A stretch of 64,000 nt of DNA from Gonocerus acuteangulatus (lineage: Eukaryota > Arthropoda > Insecta > Hemiptera > Coreidae). Location: assembly GCA_946811695.1 (NCBI GenBank), contig OX328124.1, positions 83,146,923 to 83,210,922 of the forward strand, written 5' to 3'. Positions 1-46,113 of the stretch are shown piece by piece (position 1 is the first letter of the stretch; each line of letters begins with the position of its first letter). The notes below the pieces were generated by a model. That model made no database searches. It was not told where the DNA came from and saw only the letters and a program-made list of their open reading frames with translations. Both the position numbers and the translations under genes were made by a program.

Positions 1-163
1 TGGTTACTTAAGTGTTAACTTAGGTCTTCCTCTGCCTCCCGGCACTTTAATTGCTGACGAAGGCTACCAAAGAGTAGCCGAAACGTCCTTAATATAGATT
101 TCTTTACAAAAATCGTATTGAGGTTTTTTTTAGCCGAATTCCAACTAATCCATCTTTACTTAG

Positions 164-165
<2 letters not shown>
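1..165 (+). mobile_element. Penelope-type terminal repeat with hammerhead-like motif
   Basis: This is the terminal part of a Penelope-type repeat, cut by the window edge. CTGACGA lies at 54-60, a helix II pair GGCTAC/GTAGCC at 62-67 and 74-79, and GAAA at 80-83. A closely similar sequence occurs at about 50810-51075 in both orientations. Penelope-like elements are known to carry hammerhead ribozymes. Helix I is poorly formed in this copy, so it may be decayed. Confidence 0.55.

Positions 166-166
<1 letters not shown>

Positions 167-240
<74 letters not shown>
167..240. repeat. (TA)n/(CA)n microsatellite
   Basis: Simple repeat of TA dinucleotides followed by CA. Similar TA tracts occur across the window, usually inside the R1 family or next to Penelope-type repeats. 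Apparent Tyr-Ile ORFs over these tracts are not genes. Confidence 0.95.
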
Positions 241-242
<2 letters not shown>

Positions 243-380
243 AATTTGAACCACCGTTGTTTTCGTTTTCTAGGGGTTCTGAAATGCAAAATTTTCTAGA
301 CGGCACTTCCGGATTGCGTCATGAGGTCAACCTTATAAGCGGGGTTCCTCCCTATGGAGGGAGGGAGGAACTGCGCTAAA
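241..380 (+). mobile_element. R1 family, 3' end fragment
   Basis: Right-hand end of the R1 family described at 2315-3536. It runs from a conserved segment after the TA tract to the terminal hairpin of GGTTCCTCCC and GGGAGGAAC, followed by a CGCTAAAA end. From here to 1490 I recognise no gene or repeat family, only AT-rich DNA with a short SINE-tail fragment near 1318. Confidence 0.7.
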
Positions 381-1493
381 AGAAGGAATAATTATCATTT
401 CAAGGAAACATTTCTTTCAAAATCTGAAAACTATGTTGAAAATTTACAAATAGGAATGACTTACAACATGAAAAAAATCAGTTCATTGGCTTCCATGCTC
501 TCAAGTGGAATGTGAGGCGAGCAGCACAAAAGTCTGGGACACAAAGGTACCTGAAGAACAAAAAAACAGAACTGCGTCATTGTAGTGCGTTTCCATAATC
601 CTCTTACCCCTAATGTAATTCGGTAACCTTAGAATAGGAAAATTTAATATTATATTTTGTGAAAAACTTAAAAAACCTACTCTAATGGCACTACAAACTA
701 ATTTTTATCAACAATTGTAGTTTTATTCAACTGATTAAGTTAAGGCTTGACTTGATGAATAATTCTAGGCAAATTTTTTAATTTGATATTACGTAAGGTA
801 GAAAATTATATGACAAATCTCTTTGTGAAATGTTCATCAAAAGGGTGTGAATCTTATCTGTTCTCAAACAAAGAGTCATTGTTCAATTAGTCCCCATCCG
901 ATGAGGCTTTATGAGGTGAGAATACTCAGATAACTTATCTCAAGGAGCTTCGACTGATTGAGTATATAAATAAATTTGATTTAAGAATTTAAACAAAAAA
1001 AAATCAAAAGATAAATGAAACCACAAGTCATATTCGTAAATTTTATTCCATTTGCGTTAACTACGGGTTCCTTCTGACAAAAACCAAGGAATTTTGGAGA
1101 AGGGAATTGTGCTACATATAGCACAATATCTTAGCCATAATGAAAATGTCACGTGTCACTGCACAATGAGCATGTGTCGCAAGGTTCGCTTTGAACCTAT
1201 TACAGCGATTTATCAATGCAGTTTAATACAGGTTCTACTGCAATTCAGTTGGAGAGTCCAAATGAATCGCGGAATCTTTCAAAACATTTAACACATTATT
1301 CCTGAACTGAAATCCTAAAAGGGTGGTAACCTGAAGATAATTACCTGAACTTTGCCTGCTTCATAGAAAGGGGTGTGAAAGATTAACCATGCAATACCAG
1401 AGGCCGGCCAAGATATAAAAGATAACATTTTTTAAACACATCATTTAGTTCTCTGGTTAAAGGAGATATGTTATAGTTTTTGAGAGATCTTTT

Positions 1494-1836
1494 TTTAGCG
1501 CGGTTCTTTCCTTCCTCCATAAGGAGAAAACCCGCTTACGAGGTTGATCTCATCACGCAATCCGCAAGTGCCGACTAAAAAGTTTCTCACAGGCTAAAAA
1601 ACGGTCTGATTTTGATGACATTTGGTACAAAAATACTTTGTTTGATCTCAAAGGTCAAGTTCGTTAAGCAGCAGAATCCGCCATCCAGAACACTGTTTTG
1701 TGAGCGAAACGAACGTTGCACTTACGGCTTTTCGTAGGAAGGCTTCAGGGTTCATTTTTTATAGCAGTTTTCTGTTTGGGTACTTAGAATCGTTGGATTC
1801 AGCTACAATATTCTCTGCTTGTTTGAAATTCATATA
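1494..1836 (-). mobile_element. R1 family, inverted fragment
   Basis: Reverse-complement copy of the R1 3' half. It starts with TTTTAGCGCGGTTC and holds the segments seen at 3148-3536 in the opposite order. It is diverged and lacks the TA tract. It lies in the presumed promoter or 5' UTR intron region of the aminopeptidase-like gene. Confidence 0.65.
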
Positions 1837-2018
1837 AACAAAGATGTTTCTTTTTTTTTAAATTTAGTTCTGACATCTCTTTAGACATCTCTTTTTCTTG
1901 TTTAAAAGTTCTGCCATCGCCATGTACTCTCTATGGAGGCTTGTCTATAAAACAATCAACAACATTTAAAGGATAGTCAACATATTTTAAAAATTAATAA
2001 TGATAATTATTTCCAGAA

Positions 2019-35930
<33,912 letters not shown>

Positions 35931-36039
35931 TAGAAGCCTTTTGGTAAAAGGTTCTCAGATTGAACTATTTTTTTTGTTTCTTCTACTTTTTTTTTTAAGG
36001 AAATAACTTGCATGTAATACAGTATAAACAAACCTTAAT

Positions 36040-36417
36040 AATAAAAATGAAATTGATTGTTTAAATTTATTACTATTACTATTTAAAATTCATCATTATT
36101 TTGTTGAAAAAAAATAATACATTTCAATAGACAATAAAATGCTGAACATAATATTTTAAACAAGATGTAACTGAAGTCAGGCTCCAGGTAAATTCAATTT
36201 CAATACATAAAGTATCTTGTTGAAGTATTAATTGTTTTACATTCTCTTAATGTCATATTTATTGTTATTATTATTATGATATATTTTAGGGTAAGTGTGA
36301 ATATGTAAATTTATTCGATTTAATGTGTATAAAATTTCTTAAAGAATATTTATATATTTTTGAGTGATAAGATAGCCCAGCTAAGTGAGCAACAAAATTG
36401 TTGAATGTTTTAATAAA
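36040..36417 (+). terminator. Candidate polyadenylation signals of the M1-like gene
   Basis: AATAAA occurs at 36040-36045 and 36412-36417 downstream of the stop, with AT-rich DNA between. Either could end the transcript. Confidence 0.5.
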
Positions 36418-36449
36418 GTTGATTATTTTTAATTTTGCCTTATTTTATA

Positions 36450-37190
36450 GCCAGTATATATATATATATTGTGTTTCCTTGACAAGTCTGATGGATCTTG
36501 ATGCAAATGATAAGTTTGTTTGTGTGTTAACCCGAAAGCTGCCACGATTTTTTTCATTGTCTCAAAACTTGATATAGGTATCACATTCCAAACAAAAGGA
36601 CAATTTCATTAAAAATCGGTCAATTAGGATGAAGAATGACCCCAATATTGGTGTATTTGCAATGTCTATTCCACTGTTTACGTATGTACGTCGGTGTATG
36701 TACGCGTACATACACACATATACGTACATACATATATTTATTTATTATTAAATTATTATTACACATTTTATATCATAAGATATAAAATGGGGGGGGGGGG
36801 CTGGGGCAATTAAAATGAGATGGGACATGATATTGAGATGACAATTAAGACTGGGACATGTCTCACCTCTAAACGAAAAGTGAAGTCCACACTGCCTAAA
36901 TGTTGTGCAACATGTCTAACATTGCACTCGGTCTTCCATTCCACTCGGCAGACCTTAGACCTGAGAATTTTGGTCTCGCAACAAGCCCATAGATGGGGTC
37001 TTGTCTGTAGACATGTCTACGTAGACAACCTGAAACACGTCTTAGGACCAAAATCGCGCAACAAGTCTGTGTGGACAGTCCTCAAATTTAACATGTTTTA
37101 TTTGGATAAACAGTTTTTATTTAATAACAATATTCATTCAAATAAATTATTTTTATTCAATAATAAATGAAAATATCATTCATTATTGGG
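36450..37190. other. Intergenic, unassigned repeats
   Basis: Contains a diverged interspersed repeat (about 36480-36700), a TACGTACGTAC-like palindromic stretch near 36690 and a G run at 36788. No gene recognised. Confidence 0.4.
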
Positions 37191-37270
37191 GTCTCCCATG
37201 GTCAAGTGGCTAGCGCCCCTCATAAGTGAGAGATGGTGGGTTCGGTCCCCACCGGCGCACAGTGGGCAAA
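37186..37270 (+). mobile_element. tRNA-derived SINE head
   Basis: ATGGTCAAGTGGCTAGCGCC resembles a pol III A box and GGGTTCGGTCCCC a B box at tRNA spacing. The ends do not form an acceptor stem, so this is a SINE head and not a tRNA gene. Confidence 0.6.
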
Positions 37271-37589
37271 ACGTCTATTTTACGGCGACAAAAGTCGAAA
37301 ATATAATGTGGTTGTAAAAAGTCAATTTACGTGTCAAAACGTGCTAAAGTCTTCTATTCATTGAAAGCAGAACAATTTTTTTTATCTAGTTAAACCCAAA
37401 CCTGTTTAAGACAATAAGGAAGGCAACCACTGCTAGTCTTCCACTTCCCCTGTTTAGTCTTGTTCCAACAAGACCATGTAATTACTACAAGATCTTGTAA
37501 TTACTTTTCCATTTTTTGAACAGAAACTATACGTGATTATTTAAATTTCATGTTACCGATGTAGATGTAATTTGCCTATTGATGTGCAG

Positions 37590-37701
37590 TTTATCATATG
37601 ATCAACTTCAAGAACTGTCATTAGAAAATGAGGCTGACGATACTGACTCGTCAAAAGAAAATGCTGAAGGATGTAGCAGTATTGAATCAGACGATGATTG
37701 A
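37590..37701 (+). CDS. Possible acidic terminal coding exon of an unknown gene
   Basis: Acceptor TGATGTGCAG followed by an open frame reading LSYDQLQELSLENEADDTDS and 16 further acidic residues ending in SDDD and TGA at 37699-37701. An AT-rich 3' region with A runs follows. No upstream exon could be placed, so it may be a relic of a gene or transposase C-terminus. Low confidence. Confidence 0.3.
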
Positions 37702-37984
37702 TGAATAATTCGTTTTTAGTGCATAATATAATTGTATATATTTTTTATTATTAAAAAAAACAAAACAAGTCAGTACAATTACTTTTTTCTTTAAGTTGTT
37801 AGTCTATTTTTGTTCTTTATTTTCGAATTATAGCCTATGTATTATTTTGTATGAATATATGTATCATGTTTATGTAAATAATAGATGCAAAAAGGTACTA
37901 TTTTAATGTTCCATAGATTTACAAAATGTTTTCCCAATTTTTATCTATTATGTCAAAATATTTGTGTGTGTACAACATTTGTTT

Positions 37985-38160
37985 GTTACTTACTTACTTA
38001 CAGACGGGCACTGCAGTCCGTGAAGGACCAAGGCCTCAGCCAACAGCTTATTCCAGGCATCTCTAAGGCCGGGCGCAAATTGAGCCCAGCGCAGGCGCAG
38101 CACAGGGGCTTCAGAAATAGCGAGAAAACAGACAGAGGAGGTCCGTAGGACCCAGTTCAG
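37985..38160 (+). mobile_element. RTE-like element 3' tail fragment
   Basis: GGCCGGGCGCAAATTGAGCC and neighbouring GC-rich sequence match, inverted, the region downstream of the RT relic at 42018-42050. It is likely a 5'-truncated copy of the same non-LTR family. Confidence 0.6.
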
Positions 38161-38452
38161 AAACGGTAACGCAAATTGAACCAAGCTGAGTAACTTGCCT
38201 AGTTCCGATAGAAGCCACGCGCTGCGTTGCTGAGCCTTGAGTCCAAATCTGACGATACGAAAACAGTACGCTTTTTTTATCGTTTGTATTTTTAAAAAAA
38301 TGAAAGAGAGGGAAATCTAGGAACTTTTTGAGAAAAAGAGAAACTCATGGCGAGTTTAATATTTTAAAAACGATTTCGGATATATTGCTCGAAATATAAA
38401 GTAGATTTAAAAATATAGTGAAACAAAAATATTATGTTATAATATCCTTCAA

Positions 38453-39995
38453 AAGAAAATTCTGAGGTCAAGCTAAATTAAAAACACCCTAGTATGATCA
38501 TCACATATTCCATAAATATTTCATTTATTTATTTCCTCTCCTTACACACACGTTTTGGCCTTCAGGCCATTTTCAAATCACTAGAAAAAAAATGAAGTGT
38601 TAACATCTCATTGGACCCTCAAAGCCATTTATATTAATATAACTTTAGAATTTTCTTTTTTAAACCTAATTTTAATTTTTAAATCCTTCTCCCAAATTTT
38701 AATTAATTTACCCAGTTAAAAACATTTTTTCTTTCTTCTCTACAAAATTTCCAATTTTCTTACTTATATTATTTCTAAGGCTATTTAAATGGTTTTTACA
38801 AGTATCTAATGATTTTAAAATACACTCTACATCTACTATTACATTTATTATATCTATCTGGGCATTCCTAAGAAACAAATTTACATTTTCATTTAATTAA
38901 TTACTTCCTAAGGGATTTTTATATCAGTTAAATTCACAAACAGTTCTTTCTTACAAATACTCATTATACTTCTTTATTAGTTCACTATCCGCATCATTAT
39001 TTCTAAATAATAAATTTTCTCTTATATTCTTACAACTACAAAGGTTATATGTTTACCATTTTTATACCTTTTTATTATTATGGTGCATCGATTGCTCGGA
39101 TCATTAGCGCCATTTTATATCTATTATCACATTTTAGTTTTATTATTTTTATTCTCTGGTATGTTTGTAATTTATTCCTTAATTTACCTAGATTTAAGTT
39201 ATTTCCTTATCATTACATAATCTATGAAAACATTGAACTCTTCTTAACATTTTATCTTAGCATTAACATTTAGTTTATTAATAATAGAATTTAAATCTTT
39301 CTTAGTACTCCCAACAAGCCAGTATCCTTGATTAATATCAAAACCAATTAGTTCTTCAGCAGATTTATTAAAAATATCAATATTTTTTAGTTTCTTTAAA
39401 ACGTTAGGCTGACAACAATTTTCGAACCATACAGAAAATGAATGGAATTTAAATTTTTTTTTTTTTTAAATAATAAATTTCCCCCAGTGCCTTAAGGTGC
39501 TTTTTCTTTCTAAAAACAAATCCTTTACTCAACTTTAATCCACTAAAAATTGTTTACACTCCTCCTTTTTTCTTTTTAAATACTCATTCATCGAAGCTCC
39601 TTTTTGATCTGCTTCCATTCTAATTATATTATAACCGATGGACCCTTCAAGAAAAGACTTGCATCGAAAAAAATGTACTCCACCTACAAACACTGACAAA
39701 TGCACGTGGAGTAGAACATGAACTGGCACAAGCCAGCAATTTTGATTTTCAAATTTTCTTTGGGGGTAGGAATAAAAAAAAAAAAATTATCTCATATCCT
39801 TATTTACTCCAGAAGAAAATTCCGAGGTCCAAGCTTAATTAAAAATGTGATGTTAACACTTACTTTATTTTTCTTCAAGTGATTTGAAAATGGCCTAAAG
39901 GCCGAAATGTTGCGTGTAAGGAGAGGAAATAAATAAATAAAATATTTATGGTTTGAGGTGGTGATCATAATAAAGTTGAGGTGTTTTTAATTAAA
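38453..39995. mobile_element. Penelope-type relic with inverted terminal copies
   Basis: About 140 bp at 38475-38615 recurs inverted at 39860-39995, both with the GGCC...GGCC-type hairpin typical of these ends (the hammerhead core is degraded). The interior carries minus-strand coding relics, for example KKEECKQFLVD and DINQGYWLVGSTKKDLNSII. AGAAAATTCTGAGGTC also repeats directly at 38453 and 39821. Confidence 0.6.
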
Positions 39996-41085
39996 TTACC
40001 ATTAACATAACAATTGAATTCATACATTTTGAAGGGAGACTAGACTTCAAATTTATTCTCAACGAAATTTGAAATTAATACAATTGAATTAACCCCAAAA
40101 AATGAAATGAAGTGAATGAAACTTAGGCCATATTAAAAACCTACCAAATGTGTGCCTATTAATGTGTTTACTATATTTTTAAAAGAGTATTTACTTTGAA
40201 TTTCTAATATACAACTCGACAACAATTTTATAAAATACATGAGATTATTAAAGTGAAATTAAAGGAAAGGAATGCAGTGCTCAGAGGCCAATTGGAAATG
40301 AAGTGAAGGTAGCAATATGTCTTAGGCAAGCATAGTTTTATTTTATGTACATATCATATTTAACAATTTTATTTAAAATAACAGAAAAAATGAGACAAGA
40401 AAAATAATTAACGAACCGGAGAATAAACTAATACAATAAGTAAAATGAGTAAATAGACAAAATAATTCAATCTCAATGAAGGTTTGTGTTGTTTCTTCCT
40501 CATAATGATAATTGATAATCGTGGGCGTTAGTAAATATGATGGATTATCAGCTAATTCTCAACCATCGTTCCGAGATTGAGGATAAATTTTGTCTTCAGC
40601 TTCCGTAACTGCAACAAATAGTTTTCTTCTTCTTAACTGTTGATATTCCAAGGGCATAACTTTTGTTAGATTGTATATCGAATTCCGTTGGTAGTTTATC
40701 AATTTTGTCTATTGGTCTTCAGCCTTCTTTCCTATAACAACATTTATTAGATATTAGAACACAAATAACCTAATGCAATAGTATTTCCTTTCAAATACTT
40801 GGCTACTGGGGATATGTTTAAAATAATAGCTATAGGTTGGGAGAAAGGACTGTTCCCAACATTATGTCTAAAGTATGCCGGGCAATATGGACACACTTGC
40901 AACCTATTTAAATGCCTGAACCTAATGTCAAAATGTGGGAAACAATTACAATTGAGTATGAGAGAAAGTAGCAATTTTATACAATTTTTTTTTAGCTATT
41001 CACGGTAAACATGTAACCATAAGAAAACCAGCTTTGAGTGGTTCGTCATTCTTTAACTACAAACAATTTTCTCATTTATTTTTGT
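39996..41085. other. Intergenic, unassigned
   Basis: AT-rich DNA with no feature I can support. The two opposing ORFs near 40747-41008 show no known motif. Confidence 0.4.
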
Positions 41086-41089
41086 TCAC

Positions 41090-41710
41090 TTAATACAATT
41101 TGCTTTAATTCAATTGTAATCTCAATAATGTTTTTGAGAGTTACTTTATTTTCAAATCTACTAAATTAAATAAATTTATTAAAAATAGGTAAAATAACCT
41201 GAACTTACATAATTCAATCTTATAATACTCACTATTTTTCTTTACTTAATTTATTTTTTTTAATTCAATTGATATATTAATAATATTTTTGAGTGTTACT
41301 AAATCTTTAAATGTAAATCTACTTTGTATTTCTATTAAAATAACGAAAACAGGCAAAATAACCTGTACTTATATTATTAATTTTGATAATAATACTATTT
41401 TTCTTCACTTGATTTATTTGTTTCAGTTCAATTGTTTTATTAATAATATTTTTGAGTGTTACTACATCTTTAAATGTAAATCTACTTTGTATTTCTATTA
41501 AAATAATGAAAACAGGTAAAATAACCTGTACTTACATAATTCATTTTTATAATACTCACTATTTTTGTTCACTTAATTTATTTGTTTTAACTCAATTGTA
41601 ATCTCAATAATATTTTAAAGAGTTGCAACGCTTTTAAATGTAAATCTACTTTGCTTTTCAATTAATATATTAAAAACAGACAAAATAACCTGTACTTACC
41701 GATGTCCGTG
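41090..41710. repeat. ~160-bp tandem repeat, about 3.7 units
   Basis: Unit starts with TTTTTGAGTGTTACT-like words at about 41130, 41288, 41450 and 41613, each followed by AAATGTAAATCTACTTTG and AAAATAACCTGTACTTA. It is AT-rich and satellite-like, and ends just before the RTE-like element tail. Confidence 0.8.
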
Positions 41711-41839
41711 TTTAATTCTTTGGCGATTTAATCCCATGTCTGGTCTTTACATGTCGTCCTCATATAATTCAGAAGACTGGTATCGCACAACACAGTAAAA
41801 GTTTTCACTTCACATATTAAACTTTCCATGATTAAATGG

Positions 41840-43380
41840 AATGGCGAGCGAGCCAGTACCGACAGAGGACGCAGGAATCTGTGTGAAAACACAAAAACGC
41901 CGAGGGACGACAGAGGCCCTTGCCGCGCCTGCGCCTGCGCTGGCTTCAATATGCGGCACTCCATTGAAACTAATGTGTTGCAGAAACGCCGAGGCCTGTG
42001 CTTCGTCTCTGCTGCGTCTGCGCTGGGCTCAATTTGCGCCCGGCCTATCTGTCGCAAAAGGCCTCCAACGACGGATTTCCATTTCCTTCAAATCCTTCTC
42101 CACGTCGTCCAGCCAGCGCAATCGAGGTTTTCCCCGCCTTCTTCTGCCACCCGGCGTTCCATAAATGAGTTTTCTTGGCAATCTTTCAGGGGTCATTCTC
42201 TCGACGTGTCCCAACCATTTGAGCCTTTGGTGTTTTATAAAAGTAATTATGTCTGGGTCTCCGTACAGCGTTTTAAGCTCCTGATTAGTTTTTATTCTCT
42301 AGAAGTCGCCACACTTTACCGGGCCATATATCCTTCTGGGCACCTTCCGCTCCCAGACTAGTAGCATTCTTGTACTTTCTTTGGTTAGTACCCATGCCTC
42401 GCTTCCTTATGTGACTACTGGGCGTATGACAGTCTTGTAAATATGAACCTTTGCCTTCCTGGAGAGCCCCTTGAATCTCAACATTTTCTGTACCCCAAAC
42501 AGACACCCATTTCCTGCAGCGATTCGGGCTTTAATGTCTGGCACTACACTACACTCAGCTGAAATTATACTTCCCAAGTACTTGAACTGACTGCAGCTTT
42601 TGAAAGTAACACCTCCAAATTCTACTGGCTCTTCTTCGTCATACTGTGTTTCTTTTGGTGTGCTCATGTACACAGTCTTGCTTTCATTGATTTCGAGTCC
42701 AAATTCCTTGGCCGCACTAAGAAATTCTTCCAGGACGCCTGCTAATGCTGACATTGTCCTCGCTGAAATGACTACATCATCGGCATACGCCAGGTGCTGT
42801 GTCAGTCTATTGAAAATTGTGCCTCCAGGGTTCGTCCTTATTTTACGTGTGGCGAATTCAAGGACCAGGTTAAATAGAACTACAGAAAGGGGATCCCCTT
42901 GACGAAGTCCCTTGGATACTAAAAAGCTGTCGGATATGTTTTTATTAACTTTTATCCTACAAGTAGTGTCCTTTAGAGTCATTTTAATAAAGCGTATTAA
43001 CTTACGTGGCATACCCAATGAGTCCAAACCCTGAAACATTTTTTCCCGATCAACATTGTCATATGCCTGCTTAAAATCTATAAATAAATGATGCAGCATT
43101 ACAATATATTCATGAGTCCTTTCCAACATCTGCCTAAAAGTGTAAATGTGATCCGTGGTCGACCTTCCTGGTCTGAAACCACATAGGTACTCACCAATCT
43201 CTTTCTCAGCCCATGCCATTACTCGTCGAATTCCAGGGGTTCGCTACTGGGTGCCAAGACTTCCTTATGCCCTCCAGTATTCCCTAAGAGCTCCTTGAAA
43301 TACTTCATCCATTTGCACAGGACATCCCTCTTTTCACAAATGAGTTGACCTTGCTCATCTTGAACGAAAAAACGAAAGTG
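41840..43380 (-). mobile_element. RTE-like non-LTR retrotransposon, 5'-truncated
   Basis: A minus-strand element with RT linker (43260-43370, reading DEQGQLICEKRDVL), RT (42407-43219), a C-terminal frame to 42029 and a GC-rich 3' tail to about 41840. The endonuclease half is absent. It is the same family type as the endonuclease relic at 5390-6450. Confidence 0.85.
42029..43260 (-). pseudogene. Reverse transcriptase of the RTE-like element, frameshifted
   Basis: The RT reads FRPGRSTTDHIYTFRQML, LFIDFKQAYDNVDREKM, KGLRQGDPLSVVLFNLVLE and the catalytic HLAYADDVVI, then LEEFLSAAKEFGLEINESKT. These are motifs 2-5 of non-LTR reverse transcriptases in order. After 42407 the frame shifts. The C-terminal part resumes with LGHVERMTPERLPRK-type residues (the frame start reads MGHVERM) and RRRRGKPRLRWLDDVEKDL, down to 42029. 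It is dead because of frameshifts and lack of the N-terminal half. Confidence 0.88.
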
Positions 43381-43893
43381 GAGGGGATACTGTCATTACA
43401 CAGGTCTACAACCAAAAATTTGATTTGATGATTTTGGCTAATCTCTGTGTTTCTCGGTGTGCTGAGGCCGAGAATGAAGTCCGTTTTTCTATATCACGTA
43501 CAGATTTTTTTCAAATCCATAGAACATAATATACCTGCTATACACATAAATTTGGTAAGAAGTAGGTTTTTTTTTTTTTTTTTTCCAAACGATTTCTCTT
43601 TTTATAAACAGACATCTTTCACTAGGTGGTGTAGGCAATGACTCCCTCAGTAGATGTTGTAGGCCTGAGGGTGTCTAGGCACGACCTGTTCAGACAGGAA
43701 CTTACTTGTTTGGTCTCAGATGTCACCGTCTGAAGCTAAACGAGATTGAACCTGTTGTATCAGGAACTTGGAGCTAAATTTCTGTTCATTCTCTCAGTTC
43801 AGTAGTATCAACTGAAGTGAACACATTCACTGAGGTCTCTTAGTTGTGTCAAAGTGATTAAGAACGTATTTTAAGGTTTGAAAGTGCATTTAG
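43381..43893. other. Upstream region of the transposase-like relic
   Basis: Contains a T run at 43568-43584. No gene recognised. A stop TAG at 43891-43893 limits the following open frame. Confidence 0.4.
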
Positions 43894-45042
43894 ACAAAAG
43901 ATGCAGCTCAGTTACTTGGCTTCCGTCTTAAAAACAAAAATTTATTACAGCCAGGCACTTCTTTTTCATGGTATCGACACCGTGAAGCAGTTTTTGTTCC
44001 TTACTTTGCTCTGGATGAGAATCTTATTTATTGCAAAGACATTCTTGGTCTGATGGGTCAATTTGGTATACAATATGACCCGATTCATTGGCTTCTATTC
44101 ATAGACTCATCAAAGCGAAGTCTAAAGGCTGTTTTGTTGCACAATGGCAATACTTATGCTTCAGTTCCAGTTGGCCATTCGGTACATTTAAAAGAAACAG
44201 ACGAAAATTTGTCAATAGTTCTCGAACGAATTCATTATAATGAGCATAACTGGTTGATATGTGGAGACTTGAAAGTACTTACTATGCTCTTAGGTCAGCA
44301 ATCAGGGTACACCAAGTTCCCTTGTTTTTTATGTTTATGGGATAGCCGAGACAGAAATTCCCATTGGAACAACAAAGACTGGCCATCACGAGGAGCTCTG
44401 TCGCCAGGCCAAAAAAATGTAATTAGGAGAAGTTTGGTTCCTTCTGACAAAATCCTGCTACCTCCTCTACACATAAAGCTAGGGCTGATAAAACAATTCG
44501 TAAAGTCTCTCAATAAAGAAGGTGAATGTTTTAAGTGCTTATGCTCCAAGTTCCCACGATTAAGTGATGCATAGCTAAAAGAGGGGATCTTTGTAGGCCC
44601 AGATATTCGGAAACTTTTCACAGATCCACATTTCACTCAGACCATGAATGAGAAGGAGAAGGAAGCTTGGAATTCTTTTAAAGATGTTGTTGAGAAGTTC
44701 CTTGGTAACGTGAAGGATCCCAACTACAGAAGTATCGTGGAACGCATGTTGAAGGCATTTCAATTACAAGGTTGCAACATGAGTTTGAAGGTTCACTTCT
44801 TACATTCGCATGTGGACTATTTTCCGGAAAACTTAGGGGAAGTAAGTGAAGAACAAGGGGAAAGGTTCCATCAGGACATCCAGGAAATGGAACGTAGGTA
44901 TCAGGGCAAATGGAACGTAAACATGATGGCTGACTATTGTTGGATGCTGCAGCGTGAATCATCTGAAGAGTCCTACAGCCGGAAACGAACACGGAGAAAT
45001 TTTCAAGAGAAAAAAATACGTTTTCATAAAAATAATAACTAA
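43894..45042 (+). pseudogene. Arthropod multicopy transposase-like protein, one internal stop
   Basis: A frame of 383 codons is open except for one TAG at 44572-44574. Motifs include DAAQLLGFRLKNKNLLQPG, WRLFIDSSK-like WLLFIDSSKRSLKAVLLHNG, ICGDLKVLTMLLGQQSGYTK, the C..C.W-like pair in FPCFLCLWDSRDR, PPLHIKLGLIKQFVK, FLGNVKDPNY and EEQGERFHQDIQEMERRYQG. This protein is widespread and multicopy in arthropod genomes and usually left uncharacterised. The spaced D (FIDSSK), D (CGDLK) and E (GERFHQD) could be a DDE nuclease triad, an inference. No terminal inverted repeats were identified. Confidence 0.65.
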
Positions 45043-45419
45043 ATATGCCACTGTTAATTCTGAAGCTGTTATTTCTACACATTTATGTATTTTGTACAGT
45101 AAACAACATTGAAATAACTCAAAGGTCATGGAAATAAATGAAAACTCTTATTCGCCAATTCTGTTTTCTTTTAATGGTAGTACCTCTACCCTTACTTGAG
45201 ATTGAACAATTTCCTTACGTGATAGAGAGGGACTGACCTCATGTTCGGCTTCAGCACGCCAAGGAGCATAGAGATTGATTTATTAATGATGGTGAAGGGA
45301 GCGCTACGTCATTACTCGTCTATCTCGAGCTGTAACTAGGTGAAAGAGATGTAAAGGTTAAACTAGATTGAGTAGCAAAGGGCAAAAAATAAGATGAATT
45401 GAAATGTATGACTCTACCT

Positions 45420-45567
45420 TGGTAACAGTATCAAGTTATATAGTATATAGTAAGTAGTTATATAATTTATAGTAAGTTATATATAGTTATAGTAAGTAGT
45501 AATATAGTAAGTAGTTTTAAAAGTAATATATAATATACATATAGTTATAGTTAGTTATAAAAGTAGT

Positions 45568-45625
<58 letters not shown>

Positions 45626-45640
45626 AAAAAAAAAAAAATC
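45420..45640. repeat. TATAGTAAGT-type and (TA)n low-complexity DNA
   Basis: Short repeats of TATAGTTATAGTAAGTAG followed by pure TA and an A run. The same pattern reappears at 45978-46112, on the other side of the SINE-like insert. Confidence 0.9.
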
Positions 45641-45976
45641 AGTCCCGTAACAGGCCACGAGGGCCCTGAGGGGCAGATACTATAGAGGTATCTGATTCAT
45701 GACCATACGGCACATTAGGGAGATAGTGTGGTCAGTACTATGCTCCGGCCGCCTGATTTTCCCCTTGGCTGCTTCGACTGCTAGAGTCATTAGCACCAAC
45801 CAAGGTACCCATTATTAAATTAATTAAAGGCTGGGTTGGCCTAGGGACGGTCAGGGAGGCCGAATTCAACCCATGAACGAAGACACTAGAAGAAAAAATC
45901 TTTAGTGCTTGCTCGGGATTTGAACTCAGGCCTCCAGCTTATTAGTCCAGTGCTCTACCACTGAGCTAACCTCGCC

Positions 45977-45977
<1 letters not shown>
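45641..45977 (-). mobile_element. tRNA-derived SINE, ~340 bp
   Basis: On the minus strand it starts GGGGCGAGGTTAGCTCAGTG, with a clear A box (TTAGCTCAGTGGTAG) and B box (GAGTTCAAATCC). A conserved body follows, with a CGACTGCTAGAGTCATTAGC-like segment also seen near 32260 and 58759. It is inserted in a TA-rich tract. Not a functional tRNA, since the anticodon arm is distorted. Confidence 0.75.
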
Positions 45978-46015
<38 letters not shown>

Positions 46016-46069
46016 TAGTAAGTTATATATAGTTATAGTAAGTAGTAATATAGTAAGTAGTTATAAAAG

Positions 46070-46112
<43 letters not shown>

Positions 46113-46113
<1 letters not shown>

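Noticed and set aside
41828..42361. Plus-strand ORFs of 177 and 107 codons
   Set aside because: Shadows of the minus-strand RTE-like retrotransposon C-terminus and its GC-rich tail.
44295..45082. Minus-strand ORFs of 113 and 134 codons
   Set aside because: Antisense shadows of the transposase-like frame at 43894-45042, which has conserved motifs.
45905..45977. tRNA-like sequence with good A and B boxes
   Set aside because: It continues into a ~340-bp conserved body and its anticodon arm is distorted, so it is a SINE head and not a tRNA gene.
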